Shown piece by piece: positions 12,061 to 23,722 of a stretch of DNA of 64,000 bases. Origin of the DNA: Pisaster brevispinus (taxonomy: Eukaryota; Echinodermata; Asteroidea; Forcipulatida; Asteriidae); assembly GCA_023634235.1 (NCBI GenBank), contig JAMKCF010000016.1:4087001-4151000 (forward strand), written 5' to 3'. Each line of letters opens with the position of its first letter. The first letter of the stretch is position 1. The notes beneath the pieces were generated by a model. The model had not been told where the DNA came from and did not search any database. It was given only the letters and a program-made list of their open reading frames with translations. A program made the translations under genes and the position numbers.

Positions 12061-13380
12061 TTGTGTTATGTTCAATCTCATAACCTAAGCGCTGATATGG
12101 TACACAACTTGTAATGATCAGACAAAAGTATGCTCTGAATTATTCGAACTACGGTTACAACAGAATGACAGTAAAGTTGGTTTGCTATTCGACATTAGAA
12201 ATCATACAAAGGTTTGTACATTAAATGTTGATACACTGCACATCGATATTGTATTGTTCGGACATGGACTTCGGAAGTACATATTGCTTTGTACAGCGAA
12301 GTTTAATAATTAAAACATAATCAACGTAAACTGTTTAATTGTTGTTGTTTTTTGGTTTTTTTTTTATGCGCGCGCCAGCTGCATGCCGTTGTTAACGGCG
12401 AGGTGGGTCAAGCTTAGAAGCCTGCTACTCCACAAAACATGTTTGTATTGTTTGGACATTTTTTTTTTAATTCAATTTGCTTTGCACAACGATGTATGCA
12501 AATAATAAAAAAGAAAAAAATCAACGTGAACTTTTACAAATGCTATTGTGCAGGAATTTCTCCATGTAGTATCATCTCAAACGTACACATTACCTACGTT
12601 TGAACACTGCTTTTCTCCAACCTATATAATTACATACGTTGCACATCACAGTTTGTCTGACAGGACGGGGGGGGGGTGAGTGGTGACCTTCAACAACCTG
12701 AAGCCTGTTACAGAGAACAGACAGCTGAACAGATTGTTCCACTTATCAGAGGGTTAGATCTGGGTAGCTCTGTGTTTATGTGCAGTGGTTTGCCAGAATT
12801 TGTGTACATGTGTATGCCAGGCACAAATTTCACAGCCCATTAAACAAAAAATAAATAAACAACTCTGGGAACTGACCCCAATCTAAGATATGTGAAATGG
12901 TCCTGTCTGTAATCTCCCGGACGATCAAGTCCCTCGGGGCTTAGCAAGTGAACAAAACAAGAAACACTTAATATCTGCCACCCAACACTGGAAGACTCCC
13001 GTTTTATATGGTGGTATACCAGATGTTGTGTACATTTGTATGCCAGGAACAAATTTCACAGCCCATAAACCAAAATAAAAAACTCTGAGAGCTGACGCCC
13101 CATCTAAATTATGTGGAATGGTCATGTCTAGTATCTCCTGGATGATCAAGTCCCTAGGGGCTTTGCAAGCGAAGAAAAAAAATAACAATTTAGAATCTAC
13201 CTGCCAACATTGGCAGACTCCCACCCACAAGTGTTTTAATTAGTAAACGTTGCCCTACAAAGCAATGTAAATGTCCGAAGTTGTTGTAACAAAAAAATGT
13301 GGAAGTTGACAAAGTTCAAAAAGTCAAAAAGAGAGATTGCAATTATAAGGAAAACTTTACGAAGCAGTTGGCCAGCTGTA
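12061..13380. repeat. Two small tandem duplications; otherwise nothing recognised
   Basis: Two copies of about 200-220 bp lie head to tail at about 12795-12990 and 13022-13220, each with ATGCCAGG-ACAAATTTCACAGCCC near its start and AATATCTGCC or GAATCTACCTGCC near its end. A more diverged pair lies at about 12250-12335 and 12450-12535. A run of G at 12667-12676 follows a possible TATATAA at 12623-12629. That arrangement could be an L2 promoter and donor (GTGAGT at 12676), but the spacing differs from L3 and L6, so support is weak. Confidence 0.45.
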
Positions 13381-13381
13381 A

Positions 13382-13678
13382 GATTTTCTGAGCAGTAACA
13401 ATGTTCAAGAGGTTATCAAAGAATTCAACAACAAGCACTCTGGGAATCCAAACTTTCGACTCTGTTCTCAGTACATGGAGATGGTGGAGATTCTGCTAGA
13501 CTTCTACAGGGCTCAGATGAACGGAAACTGGATTCTCCTTTTAGAAGCTTTTTCAGCAATGTTGCCAAGGCTCACCATTACCGACCACATCAACTATGCC
13601 CAGTTGGGACCTGTTTATCTCGCATATATGCAACTCCTCGAGAAGATTTGCATGGGAGAGAAAACATATCGAAGCTAG
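13382..13678 (+). pseudogene. Fragment of an uncharacterised invertebrate repeat-associated protein
   Basis: The open frame begins after a stop at 13379 and encodes FLSSNNVQEVIKEFNNKHSG, then YMEMVEILLDFYRAQMNGNW, MLPRLTITDHINYA and GPVYLAYMQLLEK before the stop at 13676-13678. This pattern (Y..MV..LL.F.RAQ..GNW.L.L.AF..MLP....DH.NYA..GPVYL..M) is one I recognise from hypothetical proteins that are multiplied in invertebrate genomes and probably belong to mobile elements. The normal NYARW appears as NYAQL, and the frame ends soon after, so this is a decayed piece. No function is known to me. Confidence 0.45.
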
Positions 13679-13929
13679 CGGTTTTGTGAAAGTTGTAGTA
13701 GTGTGTAGAAAGTTACTGGCTCTGAATTGTCATAATGTACAGATTATAAATTGGCAGGAAACGTTACAACGAAAACAACAAAGCAAGAAAGAAAAAATAA
13801 GAATAAAATGGCTGTTCCTTTTTTTCTTCATAATACAATAAATGTTCATTTAAATTGGGTTTTATTGGTTTCGAGACTGTCTTAGCGAACAATTAACAAA
13901 TTGGCTGCCAGCGTTAGCCCCCAAGAAAA

Positions 13930-13995
13930 AACAAACAAACAAACAAACAAACAAACAAACACACAAAACAAACACTCCAACAAACAAACAAAACA
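13930..13995. repeat. (ACAA)n simple repeat
   Basis: A tetranucleotide run of AACA/ACAA units just upstream of the L2 exon 1 acceptor. Confidence 0.9.
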
Positions 13996-14071
13996 TCATC
14001 AACAAAGGAACAATGCCTGTTCCCTTTGTTATTTTCTACAATTAATACTGATTTATTTGGATTTTTTTCAG

Positions 14072-14867
14072 CAATCAAAATTTAAAAATGGTTTCAAAAT
14101 TGTTCTGGCTATCGTGGCTCTGGCCTTTCTGTCCACATTTCTCCTGGCCGAGGAAGAGGAGGAATACGCCTTTGATGACCTAATGAAGTTTGTGAAGAGA
14201 GGCAAGGGCAGGAACAGGGGTGGTAAGGGAAAGATGGGCCCACTCACAAGTGATGACATGGAACGTAAGTAACAAGTCTTACATATAGATAGCCATGGAG
14301 CAGTCTTTCTGTGGGTTCAATTTCCGTAAACTCTGAAAATGTGTTTGGTTAATAATGAACAATGACACAAGTCGTTGCTCGTACAACGAAGTGACCTTAT
14401 AAGAACTTGTTACGTAATAACGCGTGTGTGACAATTTGCATATTCACTTATTATTTTCACGTAGTGACCTATTGCAACAGATCTCAATTATGTGCGTTGG
14501 TTTGTACACAGCGCTCTGCGAGCACAACTCGTCTTCACCTTCCTTTTTACAAATTGACGTATGTGTTCTGGAATTATTGACTATTATTAAACTTGCAAGA
14601 GTGAAATTATGTACAAATAAATGACAATGAATGCTGCCAAACCGCTGCAAACCTACAAGTCAACATGTGCTTCTTCAGTACACGTTTTGATTCCCTGGGC
14701 AAACTTGTATTTTTATACAAATGCCAAAAAAAAATAAAAAATCTTTCTTTACTTCCATTTTCTTTCCACAAAATCCAGCTTGCGACAAAACGGGCCAACA
14801 ATGCGTCTGTGATAAACGGTTGGCACTTACTAACGACAGGCGTTACCTCATCTGCAGTGGCTATTAA
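14072..14867 (+). CDS. L2: four-cysteine member of the small secreted-precursor family (start out of frame)
   Basis: Exon 1 is 14072-14264 (acceptor TTTTTTTCAG, donor GTAAGT at 14265) and exon 2 is 14779-14867 (acceptor AAAATCCAG, stop TAA 14865-14867), joined in phase 1 like L3, L4 and L6. The reading frame encodes a hydrophobic signal segment (IVLAIVALAFLSTFLLA), an acidic EEEEEYAFDD spacer, a basic KRGKGRNRGGKGKMGPL segment, then an exon 2 product of about 29 residues starting PCDKTGQQCVC and ending YLICSGY. Its four cysteines are spaced C-x6-C-x-C-x14-C. The ATG that corresponds to the other genes (14088) is one base out of frame with the signal peptide, so the copy is either broken by a 1-bp change in an A-run, mis-sequenced there, or started from an upstream exon. 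Exon 2 has a close paralogue at 41206-41294. The function is unknown; the charge pattern suggests a processed defence or signalling peptide (inference). Confidence 0.55.
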
Positions 14868-17235
14868 AACCAACAGTGGACCTGGATGACTGGACCTAAC
14901 ATCTACCGATAAGCTATATTTATTTTAGTGTCTTACTTTTAAATACTGCAAAATAATTTGTAATGCTCCAAATTTGTTTAAAAAAAAAACCTAAATTGCT
15001 TTCAAATGTAAGCGCGGTCACAATTTTATTTATTTTTGCTTTTTTTTTTTTTTTTGGGGGGGAGGACCAATTATAAACATCACCTTAATCTTTCCAGACA
15101 TGATGGCTAGATGGACAAAAGGAGGTAAACAATTTGTCAAGTTTATAGTAAGATGTAGTAGGCGTGATGCTTGAGAGGAGTAGGTTCTGAATAATGTGCT
15201 TTGTTTATACGATTTATTATAAGGGCTTCTTGTAAACAATTGTGCTGGGTAAACGATGCACCTGTTTGGTCCAAACATGCCTACAGTTTCCTGTCACAGA
15301 TTCGTGGCCGGCGTATTTGATAGGTTTAGAGGGTTTGTTCTGCCCTTTCTCAATGATTTCTTTAGCTAACTGTGTTGCTTACATGCCAAGGAATACCTGC
15401 AAATTTTTCGACATTGTTTGCTTTTTTTTTTTTTTAATAATGTTCATATTAATTAGTTGAAAATAAAGAAAAACAAAATAAACAAAGAACAGGCCACAAA
15501 TTGTTTGTATTGTCTGTGCTAATTCCGAGAAAACTCAGAGAAAATTGTTATGTTCTACTACAAGCCTACGCTGTATTCGGATACGTTTTGGGCTTTAACA
15601 AGCAACTGTTATGAAACGGAGATGTTGGAAAGATGTAGAACATAATGATTCACAGAATCACACCTCGAAATTCTACGGTTTTCCTTTAACTTTGTGAACT
15701 AACACTATCCTTCATTATGCACAACCAAAGTTTTGACGCCACAAAATGGTAGATTGTGTTAGTTCACGAAGTATAAGGAAAGCAATACAGTTAATTAATT
15801 GGACATTACTTTTGAATGAATCTATATATTCTACTTTCAAAACATATTTTCAACCATATTCATTTTATAAAAAACGCCTTTATAGCCCAAAAGCACCCAA
15901 TTTAGAGTGACAGTGAGTCCCTTTTAATGTTGCCGTTGGTGAATGCGCACACTTAGACACCTTCTTATAACTTTTCCCGAATAACTTGCGGATAAACTTT
16001 TCTTCAGTTGGTTCTCGAACCTGCAATATATCCACCAGCAGTTCAATAGTATTGAGGAAAACTTTGAGGGGAAGTATTGCAACAGCTGTGGAAGCCAGCA
16101 GAGTGTCAAGGATAGGGACTTTCCAGTCGTCTTTTATATTACGGCAGTAAAAAGACCAAGCTCTTGAGTAATAAATCAGGCTCGTCAGAAGACGTACACA
16201 TTGCCAAGGGCTTTGCGGTCTTATCTGTTTGCCGAACAATAGTGAGGAAGTCTGTCGACAATCTAGTGGATAAAATGAGATTCGTACTGGGAAAACATCT
16301 AACTTTGAAACAACCAATCCGCAGTGTGTTCTCAAGGGTTTATTTCTTGCTTGTTGTCGTTTGTTGGTTTGTTTTGTCGTTGTTGTTGTTGTTGTTTTGT
16401 TTTTTCCACAAGGTCCTTTTTATTTTTTATTTTATTTGAAGTGGGTATTGTCTCTCGCCAAAAAGCGTACATATTTGTAGACTGATACCTGCAAACGATT
16501 AGAATAAAAAGTCACTTTGGAATAATAATTGTTCCTTTCTTTGTTATATAATTGTTTCATTTATTAGTGCAAGCAGCGCGTTTTCCTTTCGACCATTGGC
16601 CACTTTACGTGTGACAAATGTGCAATTGGTTTCATTATCCTGCAAGGATTTTTAATACGTCTGGATTGGTCAATCAGTTACCCTGAAATGCATTTTGTTC
16701 CAAAGGCCATATTGCCCGCATTGACGACAACACCAAGGCAAAACGGCTCTAAACATGCCTGGCCATAACCCGCAGAAGCAGAGATCACCTCCCCAGCCCA
16801 TGCACCTGGATGGTCGACCCAGAGGCCGTCCGAGGACATCTTGGATCGAGCAACTGGGTCCAGCCAGTAAAGGTTGACAGACTCTTCAACTAGGCAACTT
16901 TCAATGGACATAGAAGACGGACACAGGTGTGCACTGCAGTGAGCGAGTGGCTAAGACATGGGGGACCACAAAAATACAAGTTGCCTTGAAATTGGGGCCC
17001 TTTTTACTTACAAACGAGTTGAAAAGCGTTTTTTTTATAGGAAATATGTTGGAAAAGAGGGAATAACAAAACGGTCCACATAAAAAGCTCGAAATAACTC
17101 GAAATTTATTAACTCGGTCCGCTTTTTTGTGGAGTCCAAAAATGTGTTCCACATCACGGCAGAAAACCACACATCCTTGAGGCATATTCGTGAGGATCAT
17201 TATATTCTACTTTTGAAACATCTTTCCAATTTTCT
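14868..17235. other. Segment with an inverted paralogue at 38200-41400; no gene supported
   Basis: From about 14680 to 17235 the sequence is repeated in inverse orientation at 41400-38200. For example, CGTCAGAAGACGTACACATT at 16182 matches the complement near 39785. Open frames at 15880-16335 and 16678-16911 (minus) are broken by stops or frameshifts in the paralogue, so I do not call them. Poly-T/G at 15040-15062 and a GTT-rich tract at 16350-16400 are present. The segment contains the empty site (CTAG 16263-16266) of the MITE at 39206-39702. Confidence 0.7.
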
Positions 17236-17247
17236 TCACGAGGGCCA

Positions 17248-18180
17248 TTGAAGGAGCGTTCACGTCGCGGTCCCCGCCAGATGAAAATCTGCGAATCCTT
17301 CAACCACACTACTCAAGTTCTACAAGTAACTGCTACTACAAACACCACGGCTACCAACGACAATGATGACCAATTTGTTGCTGAGGCTCAGAGTCGAACT
17401 CACGGGTCCTTGTCAGGACCGGCCCTGAGTATCATCTCATCCAACATTAAAGATCTTACAGGCACCGAACAAGAACTTTTGGCTGACCTTTGTATACAAA
17501 CCAACTGTGACATTTTCTGCCTCCAGGAGACTCATCGCGGGCCTTCACGAGATCGCCCTCACATCTCCGGAATGACCATTATCGCAGAGAGACCACATGA
17601 CCAGTATGGAAGCGCGACCTTCGTCCGTAATGGTCTTACTGTGGACGAATCTTCCATATCAGAAAGCAATAACATCGAAGTCCTTTCCATTGACCTGATG
17701 AGAATCACCATAAGCTCAATCTACAAGCCACCTATTGAGGCTTTCGACCTGCCCGGCAGAGTTACTGACGGCACGATGAATGTAGTTATCGGTGATTTCA
17801 ACAGCCACAGCACTACCTGGGGATATGGAGAAATTAACAATAATGGTGAACTAGTTGAGATGTTGGCAGATGCTAATCAGCTGTCCCTCATTCATGGTGC
17901 TAAGCTTCCTCCCTCCTTCAACAGCGCAAGGTGGGGACGTGGCTACAACCCTGACCTGATATTTACATCTACCAGGATTGCTAACCAGTGCGAAAAAAGT
18001 TGTTTTAGACCCTATCCTTCACTCCCAGCACCGACCGATAGGGCTTAAGGTCAATGCAGTCATTACTCCACGAGCAGCACATTTCCAACGTCGTTTCAAC
18101 CTGAGGAAGGCAAACTGGGAAAAGTTTGCTAAGGACCTTGACTCTTCCATCCAGGACCTTGCTTGTTTACACCAAAAACG
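17248..18180 (+). mobile_element. 5' part of a non-LTR retrotransposon: endonuclease domain, frameshifted
   Basis: The frame from 17248 encodes an APE-like endonuclease/exonuclease/phosphatase domain in the expected order: ISSNIKDLTG, the catalytic-Glu block CLQETHRG, YGSATFVRNG, the VIGDFNSHSTTWGYGE block, then GYNPDLIFTS. Near 17995 a run of A causes a +1 shift; the continuation DPILHSQHRPI is in another frame and shows SQH where the family usually has SDH, so a catalytic Asp is lost. Homology stops near 18180 before any RT, so the element is truncated and inactive. It interrupts the duplicated segment, whose paralogue (about 38200) lacks it. The style suggests the Jockey group (inference). 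Confidence 0.85.
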
Positions 18181-19719
18181 GAAGTTTAGTCTAGTAATTA
18201 CAGCTAGCTGCACAGCGCTGCTGGAGAGTGCATGTACACATATCCATGTACATGTACATAATTTAGACCGCCAGTGTATTTAAGTTTGTTTCGTGACATG
18301 CATGCACCACACACTAGCTATTAATGCGGAACAAAACTGTCAGAGGAGTACCAGTCTGATCAGCGGGTTGCTTTTGGGTGCCGTCCAACTTTTTTTTTCG
18401 CGGGAGTAATTCGGGCGGAAAGATGATTATAAACATTAATCAAAATCCGAAAGCATGACTATGACTAATTTGTTTCAGTCGCACAAAGTTACTTAAAAAA
18501 AAACTAGTCATTTTGACTAATTTATAAGCCCAAATGACAAATACAATTTTAAAGTGCAGTTATACTTAAAAAATAAATTAAAATGTTGCCCAACTCTAAC
18601 CTAGGTTAGGTACACACAATTTCGGGTATTGATGGCAAATGGGGTTTTTAAAAACAAGCATCGCTGTACCAAGTTTTAGTTTTGTTTCAGTGTGATCAAA
18701 TTAGTTGTAATATACAATACAAATTACTACGGGTAATTAAACAATGGGAGATCAAAGAGCTTCTGCCCTAATACACGCCGCCTTATGGGGTACAATGGAG
18801 CAGTGCTTACCAACAAGGTTTTCTTTGTTACAATGATACCCCACAGATAATTTCTTTAGAAAAGGGAACAACAAAACAACAATAGCAGGACCCCACATAC
18901 CGAATCCGTAAACGTGTGTGCCCTAACGAACGCGAACGTAAGGGGTACTTTTAACAATGGAACAACCCTACCCGCATTTGTGTCTTTGTTCTAGTGGTAC
19001 CCCGCAGAGAATTTATTCAGATTAGGGAATAATAGAATAACAATGGATACCTCGTTATTGTCATATGTAAGGGTGTGTGAGCTCTTGTGTAGGCAATTCC
19101 ATGACAGCACACAGTCTGCAAAATAATCCAACGTTTGACTCCACAGACTTTTTATCAGGCTAGTTGTAGATACAACACAAATATATACATAATTATTTCA
19201 GAATTTGCAAAAGCAGTAAATTTGAAAAACAAAATTAAAGAAAGAGAGAAAGAGGGGGTGCAAAAAGCCAAAGAACGAGCAAGCGGAGTGAACAACAAGA
19301 AGGAGACTTAAATATATGGGTAGAGGAAAGGGGGTGATTTAACCACATCAAAAAGTTGCAAAAACACAAACAAAGTCAAAGTTGGGAGGATAAATTGTTT
19401 TTTCCTTTTTTACACAAGCATAATAGCAAGTTCCGGTAATTAGACAGAAAATGAACAAGTTTTAAGCTCGAGATGAAATAACCAAATTAAAAAAGCTCAA
19501 GCAATATGGACAGTTGTATGAGGGATTTAAGCCGTTGTCCACGGAGTTTAAAGGAATGAAACGAAACCTCTAGTCTACCTTCCACAACATGGGAAACCTG
19601 TGAGAAGCTGTACTTTAAATTATGAACCAATATTACCGTGGTAAACTCCGTGCTGTTAATGTAATAATTATTTAGATTGTCATACTCAAACTATAAACAG
19701 AAAGTGCAGTAACATTTTA
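18181..19719. other. Upstream block of L3; related to 36150-37740 (inverted) and 43970-46330
   Basis: No gene is seen. About 18600-19140 is repeated in inverse orientation at 37700-36310 and directly at 43970-45290. At about 18898-18905 the sequence CCACATACCGAATCCGTAAA is the empty site of the Harbinger-like insertion present in both other copies. A (GAAAGAGA)-type purine tract lies near 19237-19260. Confidence 0.7.
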
Positions 19720-20114
19720 TAGTCGGCCCAGGAATCGTCATGTTGAAGGGTAAGTGGTTACGCTCATTGACACACTTTCGAAAAAGGAAGTGGTCAAAAT
19801 ACAAGAAAAATATCAACTTTTCAGATGGGTACATCTGTCACATTTCATTTAATTCCCGTCATAACCCGAGCCTCATAATTAAATAACAAGCGCTAATAAA
19901 ATAAGCTCTTTGCATGAACGGTGTAGTTGCAATTAGAATAGGAAATGGTGGTTTGTTTGTAGCGGTGTTCAACACGCGATCACTTGATTTTGGCGATACC
20001 AGATGTTTTTTAAGTAAAAAACCCTATATAAGGGGACACTGTGGACGAGTAACAGTAAGCATTGATTCAACTCTTACTTTAAGCAACTTGACTTGTCTTC
20101 TTAGTACAGCGCCG
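19720..20114 (+). promoter_or_regulatory. L3 promoter, TATA box and 5'UTR exon
   Basis: TATATAA at 20025-20031 lies in CCCTATATAAGGGGACACTG. It is followed 83 nt later by the end of a short exon, AGTACAGCGCCG, and a splice donor GTGAGT at 20115-20120. The L6 unit has the same arrangement with the same 83-nt distance (46633-46722), and the 300 bp upstream is also closely conserved (for example ATAGTCGGCCCAGGAATCGT at about 19719). The exon contains no start codon in a useful frame, so it is 5'UTR. It would splice to the acceptor at 23533 of L3. Transcription start is inferred near 20055. Confidence 0.7.
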
Positions 20115-20545
20115 GTGAGTACATACATATTTAATAAGAAATGCACAATCGTTAAAATTAAAAGGAAGGGTTTTATTGTTGAAATTGGCCTTGAAAACCT
20201 AGAAAAAGTGCGGATAAAAAACACTTTCTTCAAATTTTGTAAAAACTGGGTCAGGCCTCAAGGGAACTAGAGTTTAATTTAATTATGACAAGGTTTTTTT
20301 TCAAGCGTGTTTTGTCTTAAAAACGTGACCCAGTTTGACCTTTTCCTTCCTGTTAACAAACACAATTTGAATAGAAAGTAGTTTATTCTCAAACCACATG
20401 TCATAAAAATATAATCTTTACACCGTCTTGTAGCTTACAGTTCATGTAATATTTTATTTATAAACATGTCCCCAGGTTGAACTTTTCCTCCGGTCCAAAC
20501 AAGCAGTTCAAATGAAATATATTCGTATAATGGCCCAAGTGCACT

Positions 20546-22080
20546 CTAAAAAACTTTGAGTATGGTGGCTGTGTTTGAAATCTCTGTTAGGGGTGGTGTT
20601 TGGCCTGTACCTTGGGGGAGTTTGGCCCTGACTAGAATGTGTCCCAGGTTTTTAGGGCGGCGGAATGCAACCATGGGGTTATCAGGGATTGCTGAGCGCA
20701 ACCTCTTAGATGAATGGAGAATATTCATTCTGCCATTGAGGATTGAGGAGAGTTTGGGTAGTTTAGGGTGGTAGGTTGTGACCAGGGCAACTCTATTGGT
20801 TGGAACTTTTTTGGATCCCGTGTTGGCCAAAAGAGTATGGCGTGGTATGCTGAGGGCCTTGTTGATGGCACAATGGACCCTGCATTCGCTGTCACCTCTA
20901 GAAACAAGGTGTTTCCTGAGGTCCGATGAGCGCCTTTTGTATAAGGAATCTGTGGAGCACATACGTGTTATGCGCAAGGCCTGACTGTAAGCAATTGCCT
21001 TCTTACAGTGACTGGGGTGGCAACTGTTGGAGAGAAGGTACTGGTGGGTGTCAGTGGGTTTGCTGTATACATCCGTAACAACGCCGCTAGGGGATTTACT
21101 TATAGTTACATCTAGAGAGTACTCAGTAGTGAACTTTATGGTTTGGTGGAATGAGTTTATATGGTCGATGAACTCATCCAAGCTGTCTTGAGGGGCGGGA
21201 TTGTTTATTATCCCTGAGAGCAGAGACACATGCATTCATGCCTTCATTATGGGGTGTGTTAGTAAACAGTGATGAAACATCTAGAGTAACAAAAAAGCAG
21301 AATCAGGTATTTGATGTTTGACATCCTCTAGCTTATGGAGGAAATATGTGGTATCATTTATGAAGGAAGGGATGCCGGAGACTAAGGGGTTGAGAAAGCT
21401 ATCTACAAACTTAGAAATGCGCTCTGTAGGGCAACTGTTTCAAGATACAATGGGTCGGCCTGGGTTGTTGGGCTTGTGTATCTTAGGTAGAAGGTATAGA
21501 AGCGTGCTGTGGAAGGAGATAGTTGAAGGTATCTTTGTCGATACCGTTGGCATTGTGGATTCTAACCAAGGTGTCACAGATTTGTTTGGAAAATGATTGA
21601 GTAGGGTCAGTGTCACATTCAATATAATGGTCAGTGTTGCTGAGTTGTCTGAGGCCCTCAGCTATGTAGTCATGTGTGTTCATGACTACAACTGCGGACC
21701 CCTTGTCAGCACGTTCAATCACTATGTCTGGTGATTGGCAGAGCTATGTTAGGGCGTGGCGTTCATCTTGGGGGAGGTTGTTGGGTGCCCAGGTGTTAGG
21801 GACCTTAAGAACCTCGGAGCTGACTGAATTGATGTAGGTGTCTAGAGCCACATCTCGGTTCTTAGGGGGTAGTTGGATCTTGGTGTGTTCATAGTCACGG
21901 AGGTGTTAAAGGTGAAAATTGATATGATGTCATGATAACGTTAGCATGTGTCTTGTGACGGCACAATAAGAATACACTTGTCGAAGTCATACTGATTGAG
22001 CTGGGTGTTGGTATATTTGTAGAAAGGGATGGGTTATAGGTACAGAGTGATAGGAAGTCATATTGCCGGCTGTTCATCAA
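20546..22080 (-). mobile_element. Penelope-like element relic with internal RT deletion
   Basis: On the minus strand, pieces in several frames follow Penelope-like RT order: ERADKGSAVVVMNTHDYI (21720-21660), LLPKIHKPNNPGRPIVS (about 21490-21440), LDVSSLFTN (about 21280), then HQTIKFTTEYSLDVTISKSP and the thumb motif AFRRPKNLGHILVRAKLP ending at about 20590. The stretch between LDVSSLFTN and the HQTIKFT block, which should hold the YxDD catalytic motif, is missing. There is no GIY-YIG domain at the C-terminus before 20546. The 5' end (about 21880-22080) is also found at 28980-29220 and 47540-47720. It sits in the long first intron of L3. Confidence 0.85.
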
Positions 22081-23533
22081 GCAGAGACGCAACTTCTACT
22101 TGCATTTATATCATAGACCATATATAGATTTGGTTGATAAACATCTTTCACAACAATTGTTTTCTTGAATGACTACTTGAGTATTAGTTCTGGCTCTTGC
22201 TCTTTATTTTAAATAGCATGACGCGACAGGAGAATTGCCCACACAATCTACATTTTTAAAGCCGTAACCGACTCCATCTTGTATTAGAAGCGCGCTATCG
22301 TAAAACTCTAGGATAAGAACTACCACAATTGTTATTTTAATTATTTTTGTAATGGTGTGGCGACCTCCCTGCTTTATTCGGTGCGGTTCCCTAATACGCC
22401 ACAGGGTGTCAAACTCTGTGGACGGTTCGAGTCACTTGGTTGGCTGGTTGAGATGGGCTGCCTGGTTAGTCGGGGGCAGACTGGTCCCTTCAAATTCTGT
22501 TCGGACTCTGGTCGAGCGAGGAGGCCGCGATCAGAGCGATCCATTAGAATGGAGGCCTTGGACTTCCAAGAAGAAAACAATAATAATATATAAACGATTT
22601 GTGTATTATGGGTAACTACAATTTAACTTATTATGAAAATTTCTGTTTTTTATCAGCTAAATACTTCCACCATTCAGAGCCATGGGTTTTGAACACAGAT
22701 ACAATACACGCTATAAATGACGTCATGGTGACGTCGTCTGGTATATTAGGCCGGCAAACACATCTACAGCATCCCATAAGTGTAAAACGGAAGACATTTT
22801 GACGATCGGCGGTATACTTTTTGAGATGTGGTCTCAACAAGGTTGGCTAATTAAATATTCACTTCGCTAAAAATGGCTAATTGACTAAGAATATTAATCA
22901 TGTATTAACTAAAATGTTAAGTTTAAGCACTAAGCTTAACTTTGATATAGTATCTAACAATGTCTCAATTCAGAAACAAAAATATACGGGATATTGGAAC
23001 ACCGTATCAACAACTCAGAACTGAAAAGTTCAACTGTACACAGAATTGTAACCTAACAATTGTTTTATCCGTTCAACACTTTATTACATTACAAATTTGT
23101 AAACTCGTTTATATACCATAGTTTGCAATGACGTAACACGTAAACAACATCTGAAAAAAAATAGTTGGGTCCTTATAATCGAAGTTAGCAAGTATGATTT
23201 AGTATTTCCTTGACTTGAAGAGTTTTAAATACGGAACTAAATTTATTGGAATTGGTGCTGGTACGAGAATTTAATAAATTAACTTTTAGATTGAAACTAT
23301 CGGAAATGTGTTAAAGTACTTTTTTGTTTTTACAAAATACCATTCTTATATGCAGGATCGTTTTTTGAAAGCTTTCCGTTATTTTTTTTGTTTAGTATTT
23401 TTGTTTTAGTTGTTGATCAACAGCCTCCACGCATTTTTGGGAAGATTCTCTAGAACCATACTTTAAATGTCCATTGTATACATTGTTCCAGAACAAAAAT
23501 ATTGCAAAGTGTTACAATATTGATTTTGTGCAG
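22081..23533. other. L3 first-intron sequence shared with the L4 unit
   Basis: Much of 22080-22430 and 22980-23530 is repeated in direct orientation at 29200-30090. Between them, 22590-22830 is a copy of the CRE-bearing module (TGACGTCA at about 22719), absent from L4. No coding sequence is recognised; short open frames at 22352-22615 are not kept in the L4 copy. Confidence 0.6.
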
Positions 23534-23722
23534 AATTCCCCTAAAATATGGCCGCCAAGTTGCTCCTTGCTCTTATGGCTCTCACCATCATGACTGCCTT
23601 CGTCATGGCCGATAAAGAGGAAGAATATTCACCAGACGGCTTGGAGTTTTTCAAGAGAGGAAAGCAATGAAACCAAGGTGGTCAAGCAAGGATGGGACCA
23701 TTGAAACGAGCTGTTTCTGACG

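Noticed and set aside
15880..16335. 151-residue minus-strand frame with plausible protein composition
   Set aside because: The inverted paralogue (39700-40090) has in-frame stops and frameshifts over the same stretch, and no family is recognised. It could be a decayed exon, but I cannot support a gene.
16678..16911. 77-residue minus-strand frame (SSDGLWVDHPGAWAG region)
   Set aside because: The paralogue at 38640-38870 is shifted out of frame; no other evidence.
23668..23670. TGA in L3 as a selenocysteine or read-through codon
   Set aside because: L4 has Trp and L6 Leu at this position, with no Cys equivalent, and I saw no SECIS-like element in the conserved 3'UTR. A plain TGG to TGA change is simpler.
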